From: an uncultured Pelagibacteraceae bacterium
GTDB taxonomy: Bacteria > Pseudomonadota > Alphaproteobacteria > Pelagibacterales > Pelagibacteraceae
Direction of reading: 5' to 3'
DNA: 64,000 nt
Assembly (NCBI GenBank): GCA_902599625.1
Contig: CACKGF010000003.1
Coordinates: 1 to 64,000 of the forward strand
Below, piece after piece: positions 8,609-17,283 of this stretch. Under the pieces are notes generated by a model. It did not search any database, was not told the origin of the DNA, and was given only the letters and a program-made list of their open reading frames with translations. The position numbers and the translations under genes are program-made. The stretch's first letter is position 1, and each line of letters opens with the position of its first letter.

Positions 8609-8920
8609 ATGGAAATAGATCCGTTTATTTTTAGATTAAGTATATTTATATTATCAATATTTGTTGGTTACTATGTTGTATGGAGCGTAACTCCTTCATT
8701 ACACACTCCTTTGATGTCAGTAACAAACGCAATATCTTCAGTAATTATAGTTGGAGCTATTATTGCCTCATTGGCAGGTACAAATTTAAGTGTTTTTAAT
8801 CAATCTAGTATATTTGGATTTTTAGCTATCGTATTGGCAGCAATAAATATTTTTGGTGGATTTTTGGTGACACAAAGAATGTTAGCAATGTACAAGAAAA
8901 AAAAGAAAGATAAAAAATGA
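8609..8920 (+). CDS. pntAB: NAD(P) transhydrogenase, alpha subunit part 2
   Basis: 103-residue membrane subunit carrying the alpha-side helices of the proton channel domain. Three to four hydrophobic segments are seen. The VWSVTPSLHTPLMSVTNAIS stretch is the conserved helix of PntA domain II, and the chain ends in a lysine-rich tail. Overlaps pntB by 4 bases, which suggests translational coupling. Confidence 0.95.
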   Translation: MEIDPFIFRLSIFILSIFVGYYVVWSVTPSLHTPLMSVTNAISSVIIVGAIIASLAGTNLSVFNQSSIFGFLAIVLAAINIFGGFLVTQRMLAMYKKKKKDKK

Positions 8921-10314
8921 TCTCTGCAAATTTATTAGCAATATTCTATCTTATCTCAGGAATTTTATTTATTTTAGCATTAAGAGGCTTGTCTTCACCA
9001 GAAACTTCAAGACAAGGTAATTTATTTGGAATAATTGGAATGGCAATCGCTATAACTGTTACGTTCCTTTCCATTGATAATTTCACAAGTGGATTTCTTT
9101 ATGTCATACTTTTTCTGCTTATTGGGGGTTCAATAGGTGCTTTCATTGCATTTAAAATTCCCATGACTGCAATGCCAGAATTGGTAGCTGGTTTTCATAG
9201 TTTAGTGGGATTAGCTGCAGTGTTTGTTGCTATATCTGCTTTTATAAGTCCTGAAGTTTTCAATTTAGGTACCTCAGGAAATATTAAACTTGCTAGTTTA
9301 ATTGAGATGTCGATAGGAGCAGCTGTTGGGGCGATTACTTTTTCAGGTTCAATAATAGCTTTTCTTAAATTAAGAGGATTAATGTCAGGGTCTCCAATAA
9401 CTTTTCCAGGACAACATATATTGAACTTATTAATTTTAATTTCTATTATAATTCTTACATATTTTTTATGTTTAAATCAGTCCCCTAATTTTTTCTGGTC
9501 ATTAATTGCTATTTCTTTTCTTGTCGGTTTTTTATTAATCATTCCAATAGGTGGCGCAGATATGCCAGTAGTAATTTCAATGCTAAATTCTTATTCAGGC
9601 TGGGCTGCAGCTGGAATAGGTTTTACCTTAGAAAATACTGCCTTAATAATCACTGGTGCTTTAGTGGGTTCCTCGGGTGCAATATTATCTTACATAATGT
9701 GCAAGGGTATGAACAGATCATTTTTTAATGTGATACTTGGAGGATTTGGAGGAACGGATCAAACTTCAAATAAGACAAGTAAAGAACAAAAACCGGTGAA
9801 AAGTGGAAATGCAGATGATGCAGCTTTTTTAATGAAAAATGCATCATCAGTTATAATTGTTCCTGGATACGGAATGGCTGTTGCTCAAGCGCAGCATGCA
9901 TTAAGAGAAATGGTAGACTCTCTGAAAAAAAATGGTGTTAAAGTTTCATACGCAATTCATCCTGTTGCAGGCAGAATGCCTGGGCATATGAATGTTTTAT
10001 TAGCTGAAGCAAACGTTCCTTATGATGAAGTGTTTGAATTAGAAGAGATCAATAATGATTTTGCCAATTGTGATGTGGCTTATGTAATAGGAGCAAACGA
10101 TGTTACAAATCCAGTTGCTAAAACAGATCCCCAAAGTCCGATATATGGCATGCCTGTGCTTGATGTTGAAAAAAGTAAGTCTGTTTTGTTTGTCAAAAGA
10201 AGTTTATCACCAGGTTATGCAGGTATAGACAACGATCTGTTTTATAGAGATAATACTTTAATGTTATTTGCAGATGCTAAAAAAATGACAGAAGATATAA
10301 TTAAGAATTTATAA
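8917..10314 (+). CDS. pntB: NAD(P) transhydrogenase, beta subunit
   Basis: 465 residues: about eight to nine transmembrane helices (residues 1-260), then the soluble NADP(H)-binding domain III. Seen: FKIPMTAMPELVAGFHSLVG in the channel domain, GGADMPVVISMLNSYSGWAA, and the domain III motifs VPGYGMAVAQAQHAL and HPVAGRMPGHMNVLLAEA, which hold NADP in this family. Completes the enzyme with pntAA and pntAB. A source of NADPH fits a cell with reduced central metabolism. Confidence 0.97.
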   Translation: MISANLLAIFYLISGILFILALRGLSSPETSRQGNLFGIIGMAIAITVTFLSIDNFTSGFLYVILFLLIGGSIGAFIAFKIPMTAMPELVAGFHSLVGLAAVFVAISAFISPEVFNLGTSGNIKLASLIEMSIGAAVGAITFSGSIIAFLKLRGLMSGSPITFPGQHILNLLILISIIILTYFLCLNQSPNFFWSLIAISFLVGFLLIIPIGGADMPVVISMLNSYSGWAAAGIGFTLENTALIITGALVGSSGAILSYIMCKGMNRSFFNVILGGFGGTDQTSNKTSKEQKPVKSGNADDAAFLMKNASSVIIVPGYGMAVAQAQHALREMVDSLKKNGVKVSYAIHPVAGRMPGHMNVLLAEANVPYDEVFELEEINNDFANCDVAYVIGANDVTNPVAKTDPQSPIYGMPVLDVEKSKSVLFVKRSLSPGYAGIDNDLFYRDNTLMLFADAKKMTEDIIKNL

Positions 10315-10315
10315 T

Positions 10316-11008
10316 TTGACAAAAATATTTTGTGATATCGCCGACATAAATCTGATCAAAAAATTTGATAGAAAGAAAATTGTTAAAGGTTTTACAACTA
10401 ACCCATCTTTAATGAGAAAAGCAGGAGCAAAAGACTATCAGAATTATTCAAAAAAAATTTTAGGAGTAACCAAAAAACCAATTTCTTTTGAAGTATTTGC
10501 AGATAATCATGAAGAAATGATAAAACAGGGAAAAAAAATTTCTAAGTGGGGAAAAAATGTATTTGTTAAAGTTCCTTATTCGAATACAAAAGGTAAATTT
10601 TCTGGGAAAGTAATTAAAGCTTTAAATTCAAAAAAAATAAAACTTAATATTACAGCTGTTTATAACGCAACACAAACTCAAAAGATTTTAAAGAATATTG
10701 ATAAAAAAACTAAGGTAATAATATCTATATTTGCTGGAAGAATGGCTGATGCAGGAAAAAATCCATTACCTGAATTTAAAAAAAGTTTAAAGATTTCAAA
10801 AAAATTTAAAAACGTCGAAATATTGTGGGCAAGTACAAGAGAAGCATACAATCTTTTACAGGCAAAAGAATTAGGTTGCCAAATTATAACTGTACCTCCA
10901 AAAATAATTGAAACAATAGAAAATTTTGGAAAAACTTTTGATAAACTTACAAAGGATACAGTTAAAGGTTTTCTAATCGACAGTAAGAAGTCAAGATTTA
11001 AAATTTAA
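10316..11008 (+). CDS. tal: Transaldolase, small TalC/fructose-6-phosphate aldolase-like type
   Basis: Class I (Schiff-base) aldolase-fold protein of 230 residues in the short TalC/FSA group rather than the long TalB group. Seen: DIADINLIKKF and GFTTNPSLMRKAG at the N terminus, the lysine strand NVFVKVPYSN near residue 85 (expected Schiff-base Lys), and NITAVYNATQ plus SIFAGRMADAG, which are family landmarks. It starts at TTG one base after pntB. It could act in the non-oxidative pentose phosphate route with the transketolase nearby, or as a fructose-6-phosphate aldolase. The stop codon lies one base from the 3' end of the convergent initiator tRNA. Confidence 0.88.
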   Translation: MTKIFCDIADINLIKKFDRKKIVKGFTTNPSLMRKAGAKDYQNYSKKILGVTKKPISFEVFADNHEEMIKQGKKISKWGKNVFVKVPYSNTKGKFSGKVIKALNSKKIKLNITAVYNATQTQKILKNIDKKTKVIISIFAGRMADAGKNPLPEFKKSLKISKKFKNVEILWASTREAYNLLQAKELGCQIITVPPKIIETIENFGKTFDKLTKDTVKGFLIDSKKSRFKI

Positions 11009-11009
11009 T

Positions 11010-11086
<77 letters not shown>

Positions 11087-11089
11087 ATA

Positions 11090-11296
11090 TTAAATTCTGT
11101 TTTTAAGTTTGTTAAGTTTCTTAACTCTTTTAATATTCTCTTGCAGGATTCTTTTTTTTTTTTCAGATGGTTTTTCGTAAGTGTTTTTAAGTTTGACTAT
11201 CTTAAAAAAACCGTCTCTTTGGAGTTTTCTTTTTAAAACTCTCAAAGCTTGTTCTACATTATTGTCTTTTACGTCTATTTTAATAACATCCTCCAA
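11090..11296 (-). CDS. rpsU: 30S ribosomal protein S21
   Basis: Small basic ribosomal protein needed for initiation, about 64-68 residues. Seen: VKDNNVEQALRVLKRKLQRDG, the S21 signature, followed by FEKPSEKKKR-like text (TYEKPSEKKKRI). The track start is TTG at 11296, but the bases GGAGG lie inside that N terminus (11294-11290). A start at the in-frame ATT (11284-11282), 5 bases after GGAGG, would put the ribosome binding site where expected and give MIKIDVKDNN. No in-frame ATG exists there. Upstream are the regulator and L31 genes; downstream is tRNA-fMet. Confidence 0.92.
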   Translation of the reverse strand: MEDVIKIDVKDNNVEQALRVLKRKLQRDGFFKIVKLKNTYEKPSEKKKRILQENIKRVKKLNKLKNRI

Positions 11297-11344
11297 AAAA
11301 AAAGTTTAAATAACACTTATAAAATTTCATGTCTATCAGTTTTT

Positions 11345-11929
11345 TTAAGAATTTTGACTTTGATTTGCTTTTAAAGCCTTCTCTTTTAATTTTTTCTCTC
11401 TCTTAATACGTCTTTCCGCTTTTTCACTTGCCTCGATAAGGTCTTTTTGAGTGAATAAATTCATTGCAACGGGGTCTTTTGCATTTAAATTATTATAATT
11501 CCAGTAACTTTTATTTCTAATAGATACAACTGAGTTTTTCGTTATTCCAACAAGTTTAGCTATTTGAGAGTCCTTTAATTGCGGATAGCTTTTAATCAAC
11601 CATAAAACAGAGTCTGGTTTATCTTGCCTTTTTGACAAAGGAACATATTTCTTAATTTTCTTTTCATCAGATGTAATTTCCACATCAGTATTAGTAATTT
11701 TTAAAGCTCTATCTTGATCCTTGCTAGATAATTCTATTTCTTCCTTAGTCAGTTGTCCTGATGTGATAGGATTATAAGCTTTAATACCTTTTGCCACCTC
11801 TCCATCTGCGATACCTTGAACTTCTACCTCGTGAAGGTTACAAAAATCAGCAATCTGTTTAAATGTTAAAGTTGTGTTTTCTACAAGCCAAACAGCTGTT
11901 GCCATTGGCATTAATGGCGTTTGTGTCAT
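11345..11929 (-). CDS. DUF1013 family cell-cycle transcriptional regulator (TrcR-like)
   Basis: 194-residue protein of an alphaproteobacterial family (DUF1013; TrcR in Caulobacter). Seen: the N-terminal LMPMATAVWLVENTTLTFKQ, FCNLHEVEVQGIADGEVAKG, and a central helix-turn-helix-like segment around LKDSQIAKLVGITKNSVVSI near residue 120. The C terminus is lysine-rich. It is one base from rpmE on the same strand. In Caulobacter the family member is linked to cell-cycle transcription; the target genes here are unknown. Confidence 0.85.
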   Translation of the reverse strand: MTQTPLMPMATAVWLVENTTLTFKQIADFCNLHEVEVQGIADGEVAKGIKAYNPITSGQLTKEEIELSSKDQDRALKITNTDVEITSDEKKIKKYVPLSKRQDKPDSVLWLIKSYPQLKDSQIAKLVGITKNSVVSIRNKSYWNYNNLNAKDPVAMNLFTQKDLIEASEKAERRIKREKKLKEKALKANQSQNS

Positions 11930-11930
11930 T

Positions 11931-12158
11931 TTATTTGCTCTTAGATTTGAAGTTTTGGAATTTTTTATTGAATCTGCTCACTCTTCCTTTATCCAGCAAC
12001 TTTTGCTTACCACCCGTCCAAGCCGAATGAGATTTTGGATCAATTTCTAATTTTAAAACCTCTCCTTCAGAGCCCCATGTAGACTTAGTTTCAAATTGAG
12101 ATCCATCTGTCATCTCTACTTTAATAGTATGATAGTTTGGGTGAATTTTTTTTTTCAT
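11931..12158 (-). CDS. rpmE: 50S ribosomal protein L31 (cysteine-free type)
   Basis: 75 residues, starting [19 protein letters not shown], with the [17 protein letters not shown] segment and VSRFNKKF near the C terminus that identify L31. The zinc-binding cysteines of the C+ form are absent, as is usual in Alphaproteobacteria. Lies between suhB and the TrcR-like gene with small gaps. Confidence 0.96.
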   Translation of the reverse strand: MKKKIHPNYHTIKVEMTDGSQFETKSTWGSEGEVLKLEIDPKSHSAWTGGKQKLLDKGRVSRFNKKFQNFKSKSK

Positions 12159-12193
12159 AGGTGAACTTATAGCAAATGAAAATTATAAAACAA

Positions 12194-12934
12194 TTAAAAC
12201 ATAGAAATTTTGTTATTAATTTCCTTTTCAATACTTTGGTTGGATGCAATTAGGCTGATATTTTCAGTTTTTTTTAAATCAATATCACTTAAAACTCCGC
12301 CAGCCTCTCTTACTAATATTGAGCCTGCTGCAATGTCCCATAAACTTAAATTTTTGTGAAAACTTCCATCAAATCTTCCACATGATACGTATGCAAGATC
12401 TAAAGCTGCACTACCCGTAATTCGAATTGTTAAACCGTCTGAGGAAATCTTTTTACTATTAGACGAGAATAAACATTCAGAAATCTCTCTTTTTCTTGAA
12501 ACTCGTATGCTTTTATTATTCATGTATGCACCAGAATTTTTTTCTGCATAATATATTTCGTCTTTAATAGGATCAAATATTACGCCAGAAACAATTTCAT
12601 TATTTAAAACTAAGCCAACTGAAATACAGAAATGGGGTATGCCATTTATAAAATTTGTTGTGCCATCTATTGGGTCTATAACCCAGAAATTTTCTTTATC
12701 TTCATTTTTAATAAAACCACTCTCCTCAGTTAAAAAAGAATATTTTTTTTTTGATTTAGATAGTTCATTAACCAACATATTCTCAATTTTTTTATCTGAA
12801 TTAGTGACAAAGTTTTTTGGCCCTTTAATTGATACTTGAAGCTTTTCAACTTCTCCAAAGTCTCTTATCAACACTTTAGAAGCTTTTTCACAAGACTTTA
12901 TCATTAAATTTAGGTTTGGAGAAATTGAGTTCAT
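12194..12934 (-). CDS. suhB: Inositol monophosphatase family protein (SuhB-like)
   Basis: Mg2+-dependent sugar/inositol phosphatase of 246 residues. Seen: GPKNFVTNSDKKIE, the metal-binding EES near residue 68 (FLTEESG), the diagnostic WVIDPIDGTTNFINGIPHFC, and the second motif LWDIAAGSILVREAGG. Known members hydrolyse inositol-1-phosphate and related substrates; SuhB of E. coli also acts in rRNA antitermination. Separated by 2 bases from efp, so it is in the same run as the glycolytic genes. The physiological substrate is not decidable. Confidence 0.92.
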   Translation of the reverse strand: MNSISPNLNLMIKSCEKASKVLIRDFGEVEKLQVSIKGPKNFVTNSDKKIENMLVNELSKSKKKYSFLTEESGFIKNEDKENFWVIDPIDGTTNFINGIPHFCISVGLVLNNEIVSGVIFDPIKDEIYYAEKNSGAYMNNKSIRVSRKREISECLFSSNSKKISSDGLTIRITGSAALDLAYVSCGRFDGSFHKNLSLWDIAAGSILVREAGGVLSDIDLKKTENISLIASNQSIEKEINNKISMF

Positions 12935-12936
12935 GT

Positions 12937-13497
12937 TTATAATTTTTTTATATACTCAATTGTTCTTGTATCTATTAATATTTCATCTCCACTTTCTATA
13001 AATGGTGGAACTTGAATTTTTATATCATTTTCTAAAATTGCAGGTTTGTAAGATGATGAGACTGTTTGACCTTTTAACGCAACATCGGTTGATTTAATTT
13101 TAAATTGCACTTGATTTGGTAACTCAATACCTATAGCTTTATCTTCATGAAATATCAGATCGACATTTAAGTTTTCTTTAAGTAATTTGCCTTTATCTCC
13201 TATTATGTCTTTTTTAACATCTACTTGTTCGAAATTTTTTTGATTTATAAAGTAGTAATTTATTTCATCATTATACAAATAATTAAATTCAATATTCTCT
13301 ATACTTGCTTTTTCTATCGTATCGTTAGACCTAAACCTCTCATTTAGCTTTGTATTTTTATTTATACTTTTCATCTCAACTTGGCAAAAGGCTCCACCTT
13401 TACCAGGTTTGACGTGTTGAGTTTTTAAGATCTCCCAAAGATCATCTTTGTATTCAATTAACATTCCAACTTTAATTTCATTAGCGTTTATTTTCAT
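12937..13497 (-). CDS. efp: Translation elongation factor P
   Basis: Rescues ribosomes stalled at polyproline. 186 residues, three beta-barrel domains. Seen: MKINANEIKVGMLIEY, then VKPGKGGAFCQVEMKS with Lys33 at the tip position that is beta-lysylated in some bacteria, and the C-terminal domain signature PPFIESGDEILIDTRT. Whether Lys33 is modified depends on genes outside the window. Overlaps the thiE stop region by 4 bases. Confidence 0.97.
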   Translation of the reverse strand: MKINANEIKVGMLIEYKDDLWEILKTQHVKPGKGGAFCQVEMKSINKNTKLNERFRSNDTIEKASIENIEFNYLYNDEINYYFINQKNFEQVDVKKDIIGDKGKLLKENLNVDLIFHEDKAIGIELPNQVQFKIKSTDVALKGQTVSSSYKPAILENDIKIQVPPFIESGDEILIDTRTIEYIKKL

Positions 13498-14099
13498 AAA
13501 AATTCTTTAATTGTTTTTGCTGGTTTTTTATTCCAAATGCCTCCTGAGATAGCTAAAAAGTCTGGTTTATGCAACAGAAGTTTTCTAAAATTTTTATAAG
13601 TTATTCCTCCAATTATAACAAGAGGTAGTTTGGTCAATCTTTTAACCCAAGATATTAAACTTGGTTTTGCAAAGTAATTTATTTTTTTCGTTTTTGATTT
13701 GAAAAAAGCACCTATGGCAATATAATTTGCACCATCTTTAACGGCACGTCTAATCAATTTTTTTGAATTATGACACGTAATACCAATGATTTTCTTTCTT
13801 AAAATTTTTCTTGCTTCTTGAATGACCATATCATTTTGTCCCAAATGACAACCGTCCGCACCAATTTTTTTTGCCAGATTAGGGTCATCATTTATTATTA
13901 ATTTTACCTTATACTTTTTACAAATTTTTTTGATTTTTATTCCAATTTTTTTTTTTTCTATTAAAGAATTTTTTTTTAGTCTTAATTGAAAAAAACTTAC
14001 TAAATTTGAACTGAGAATGATTTTTAAATTATTATAAAAACTCTTATTTATTTTGTTTGGTGAAATTAAATAAATAAACCTTTTTTTATCGACTCTCAA
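13494..14099 (-). CDS. thiE: Thiamine-phosphate synthase
   Basis: Joins HMP-pyrophosphate and thiazole phosphate into thiamine phosphate. TIM-barrel fold, about 200 residues. Seen: IYLISP, FFQLRLKK, LIINDDPNLAKKIGADGCHL, HLGQND, IGITCHNSKK and AIGAFFKSKTK, which follow the ThiE order, and IIGGIT for phosphate binding. The track start (TTG at 14129) overlaps fba by 44 bases; a second TTG at 14099 overlaps by only 14 and still precedes the first strand, so I chose it. No strong Shine-Dalgarno decides between them. A thiD homologue lies at 32895. SAR11 strains are reported to need an external pyrimidine precursor. Confidence 0.87.
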   Translation of the reverse strand: MRVDKKRFIYLISPNKINKSFYNNLKIILSSNLVSFFQLRLKKNSLIEKKKIGIKIKKICKKYKVKLIINDDPNLAKKIGADGCHLGQNDMVIQEARKILRKKIIGITCHNSKKLIRRAVKDGANYIAIGAFFKSKTKKINYFAKPSLISWVKRLTKLPLVIIGGITYKNFRKLLLHKPDFLAISGGIWNKKPAKTIKEFL

Positions 14100-15096
14100 T
14101 TTCTTTAGACCATTTTCCTTGAGCAGCAAGAGTATTCATTTTTGCTCTGTGATTAAATACTTTTTGGGTCCCCTCAATATCTTTAATATTCCTAGACCAA
14201 AATTTAAGAGCACCTTGCTGTAATGCTCGTCCGTAAGAGTAGCTCATTATAAAACTGGTCTTATTCAATTTATTTATCAAATTTAAATTTTCTGTCGCTT
14301 CCAGTTCTGACTGTCCACCAGATAAAAAAGCTATACCAGGAACTTCCGAGGGCACAGAACTTTTTAAGCAATCCAAGGTTAATTTTGCTACCTCTTCATT
14401 AGAGATTTTTTCCTTTGATTTATTTCCAGCTAGAATCATATTTGGTTTTAATATTACTCCTTTTAAATCAACCTTATGAAGAATAAGCTCCTCAAAACAC
14501 CTCTTAATGACCTCGGAGGTTTTTTGAAAACACTCTTTAGCTGAATGGTCTCCATCCATTAAAACCTCTGGTTCAACAATTGGTACCATATTACATTCTT
14601 GTACTAATGCGGAATATCTAGCTAACGCGTGTGCGTTAGAATGAATAGATAATTTGCTTGGGAAATCTTTTGATATATTGTAGACACCTCTCCATTTGGT
14701 GAACTTTGCTCCAAGTTTAAAATATTCCTTTAGTCTATCCCTTAAACCATCTAACCCTTCTGTAATTTTTTCATTTGGTGACCCAGCTAAACTTTTTGCA
14801 CCGGTATCTACTTTTATTCCTGCACAAGATCCCATAGCCTCAATTAATTCTGGTATCTTGTTTTTTTTTGAGGATGTCTGCTTAATAGTTTCGTCATACA
14901 GGATGACTCCACCAATACAATTTTTCATTTCTGATGAACAAAAAAGAGTTTCTCTAAAAAGCAATCTATTTTCCGGGGTTGAGGGCACACCTACACCATC
15001 AAGCCTTTTGGTCATTGTTCCCGTGCTTTCATCTGCAGCCAGAATTCCTTTACCATTTCCAAGAATTTTATTTACAATATTATTTAGATTAGACAT
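14086..15096 (-). CDS. fba: Fructose-bisphosphate aldolase, class I
   Basis: Reversible cleavage of fructose-1,6-bisphosphate to DHAP and GAP through a lysine Schiff base, metal-free. 336 residues. Seen: KGILAADESTGTMTKRLDG and GGVILYDETIKQ at the N terminus, KWRGVYNIS, VPIVEPEVLMDGDH, the GVILKPNMIL strand carrying the expected Schiff-base Lys, and AFLSGGQSELEATENL. These are class I (animal/plant-type) signatures. One base separates it from pgk, inside the tkt-gap-pgk-fba run. Confidence 0.96.
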   Translation of the reverse strand: MSNLNNIVNKILGNGKGILAADESTGTMTKRLDGVGVPSTPENRLLFRETLFCSSEMKNCIGGVILYDETIKQTSSKKNKIPELIEAMGSCAGIKVDTGAKSLAGSPNEKITEGLDGLRDRLKEYFKLGAKFTKWRGVYNISKDFPSKLSIHSNAHALARYSALVQECNMVPIVEPEVLMDGDHSAKECFQKTSEVIKRCFEELILHKVDLKGVILKPNMILAGNKSKEKISNEEVAKLTLDCLKSSVPSEVPGIAFLSGGQSELEATENLNLINKLNKTSFIMSYSYGRALQQGALKFWSRNIKDIEGTQKVFNHRAKMNTLAAQGKWSKEIESR

Positions 15097-15097
15097 A

Positions 15098-16276
15098 TTA
15101 ATTTAGAGCTTTTATACCAGGAAGTTCCTTGCCTTCAAGATATTCTAAAAAAGCTCCACCAGCAGTTGAAACAAAATTAAAATCATTTATTGCATTTATC
15201 TGATTTAATACTGCAATAGTGTCCCCACCTCCTGCAACAGAATAAATTGAATTATCTTTATTTTTTTTAATAATCATCTTTGCTATTTCATAACTTCCTA
15301 AAGCAAAATTTGGATTTTCAAAATAACCTGCTGGACCATTCCACAAAACAGTTTTACTATTTTCAATAATATCTCTGATTTTTTTTAAAGTTTTAGGGCC
15401 AATATCGAGAATTAAATCATCAGCTGATATTTCTGTTAAGTCTTTTATTTGAGATTTGTCATCCATGCTTTTTCCAATTTTGACATCCTTTGGATAAATA
15501 ATTGAACATGAGTGATCATTAGAGATTTTAAAAATGTTTTCTATTTCATTTTCACAATTATCTTCTTTAATTGATTTTCCTATCGAATTTCCTTTATAGC
15601 TTAAAATGTTATTTGCCATTCCACCAACAACAATAATGTTATCAAATTTTGGTATTAAATTTTTAATTAAATTAATCTTAGTTGAAATTTTTGATCCTCC
15701 AATTATACATGTAACAGGTGTTTTTATTTCGCTCGTTACTTTCTTAAGAGCATTTATTTCAGTTTCTAATTGCAAACCAGCAAAAGATGGTAAAAATTCA
15801 GTAATTTTACTAATTGAGGCGTGAGCTCTGTGTGAGCAAGAAAAAGCATCATTTACATAAAGATCCGCAAGACTAGCCAATTGTTTTGAAAAATTTGTGT
15901 CATTTTTTTCTTCTTCTTCATAAAACCTGATATTCTCTAGAAATATTATTCGGCCATCAAAATTTTTAAATAATTTATCTTTTTTAATCTTAAAGATATT
16001 TTCATTAATGAGTTTGATTTTTTGATTAATTTTTCCCTCTAAATTTTCACAAATTGGTTTCAGAGAAAGTTCTTTGTTTACTTTTCCTCTAGGTCTCCCA
16101 ACGTGTGAAATTATAACTATCTTGCAATTTTTCTTTACTAAAAAATTAATTACAGGCAAGATCTTATCAATTCTCGTTTGATCTGTGATAACTCCATTTT
16201 TTAATGGAACATTTAAATCCAATCTTAATAAAATTATCTTTTGATTAATATTTTCTTGATCTTTTATATTGTTCAT
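15098..16276 (-). CDS. pgk: Phosphoglycerate kinase
   Basis: Interconverts 1,3-bisphosphoglycerate and 3-phosphoglycerate with ATP. 392 residues. Seen: LLRLDLNVPLKNGVITDQTR, ISHVGRPRGK, NDAFSCSHRAHAS, CIIGGSKISTKINLI, TVLWNGPAGYFE and the C-terminal SVAGGGDTIAVL, all in family order. It shares one base with the gap gene upstream (stop/start overlap at 16276). Confidence 0.97.
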   Translation of the reverse strand: MNNIKDQENINQKIILLRLDLNVPLKNGVITDQTRIDKILPVINFLVKKNCKIVIISHVGRPRGKVNKELSLKPICENLEGKINQKIKLINENIFKIKKDKLFKNFDGRIIFLENIRFYEEEEKNDTNFSKQLASLADLYVNDAFSCSHRAHASISKITEFLPSFAGLQLETEINALKKVTSEIKTPVTCIIGGSKISTKINLIKNLIPKFDNIIVVGGMANNILSYKGNSIGKSIKEDNCENEIENIFKISNDHSCSIIYPKDVKIGKSMDDKSQIKDLTEISADDLILDIGPKTLKKIRDIIENSKTVLWNGPAGYFENPNFALGSYEIAKMIIKKNKDNSIYSVAGGGDTIAVLNQINAINDFNFVSTAGGAFLEYLEGKELPGIKALN

Positions 16277-17283
16277 TAAGAAATTTTATGAAGATACGCC
16301 GCAATATCACACATTCTGTTTGAAAAACCCCACTCATTGTCATACCAAGCAGAAATTTTACCCATATTTTTACCTATAACATTTGTTAATGATGCATCCA
16401 CTATAGAGGAAGCTGGGTTGTGATTAAAATCAATTGAAACAAGTTTTTCCTCTGTGATTTCTAAAACTTTTATTTTCTGTTTCTTGCTGAAGTTTTTAAA
16501 GGCAGAATTAATTTTTTCAACAGATAGATCTTTTTTGGAGCAAAATATTAATTCAATTAAAGAAACATTTGGGGTTGGTATTCTCATTGCCACACCCTCG
16601 AGCTTTCCTTTTAAAGAAGGTATAATTTCGCCAATCGCTTTTGAGGCACCGGTTGAGGTTGGTACTATTGATTGACTAGCCGTTCTTGCTCTTCTTATAT
16701 CTTTATGAGAATTATCTAAAATCCTTTGATCAGTTGTAAAAGAATGAATTGTAGTCATAAAACCTTTTTCAATTTCAAAATTTTCATTTAAAACATGAGC
16801 AACTGGTGCAAGACAATTAGTTGTACACGATGCGGCAGATATAATTTTATCTTCCTTCTTAAGTTCTTTTTCGTTAACTCCAAATACTATTGTCTTATCA
16901 GCATTCTTGCATGGAGCTGACACAATAACTTTTTTTGCTCCATTACTTAAATGTGGGATTAATTTTTCCTTAGAATTGAATTTACCAGTGCATTCAAGTA
17001 CAAAATCAACATCATTGTCTTTCCAATTAATTTCTTCCAGTTTATCTTTTTGTGAATAATAAATTTTATTACCATTAATATTTAAATGATTTTTTTCTAT
17101 TGATATTTCAGCATTGAATTTTCCGTGAATACTATCTCTTTTCAGTAGAGCATAAGCAGTCTCAATATTAGCTCTATTATTAATATGTTGAATTTTTAGG
17201 TTAGAGTGTTTCTCTTCAAATATTGATCGAACCACCATTCTACCAATTCTACCTAAACCGTTTATTCCAATTTTAGTTTTCAT
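16276..17283 (-). CDS. gap: Glyceraldehyde-3-phosphate dehydrogenase
   Basis: Phosphorylating GAPDH, 335 residues. Seen: KIGINGLGRIGRMVVRSI, the catalytic SAASCTTNCLAPVAHVL (Cys about residue 150), TTIHSFTTDQRILD with the catalytic His, the S-loop RRARTASQSIVPTSTGASK, and WYDNEWGFSNRM at the C terminus. The position usually occupied by Asp32, which favours NAD, reads IQHINNRAN, an Asn-Arg context; this may relax or switch cofactor use. The Pro of the second NAD-specificity site appears retained (IIPSLKG), so the case is not clear. Overlaps tkt by 4 bases. Confidence 0.96.
   Translation of the reverse strand: MKTKIGINGLGRIGRMVVRSIFEEKHSNLKIQHINNRANIETAYALLKRDSIHGKFNAEISIEKNHLNINGNKIYYSQKDKLEEINWKDNDVDFVLECTGKFNSKEKLIPHLSNGAKKVIVSAPCKNADKTIVFGVNEKELKKEDKIISAASCTTNCLAPVAHVLNENFEIEKGFMTTIHSFTTDQRILDNSHKDIRRARTASQSIVPTSTGASKAIGEIIPSLKGKLEGVAMRIPTPNVSLIELIFCSKKDLSVEKINSAFKNFSKKQKIKVLEITEEKLVSIDFNHNPASSIVDASLTNVIGKNMGKISAWYDNEWGFSNRMCDIAAYLHKIS

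Noticed and set aside
14696-15106. 136-residue plus-strand ORF opposite fba
   Set aside because: Antisense to well-conserved aldolase codons, no family similarity recognised.
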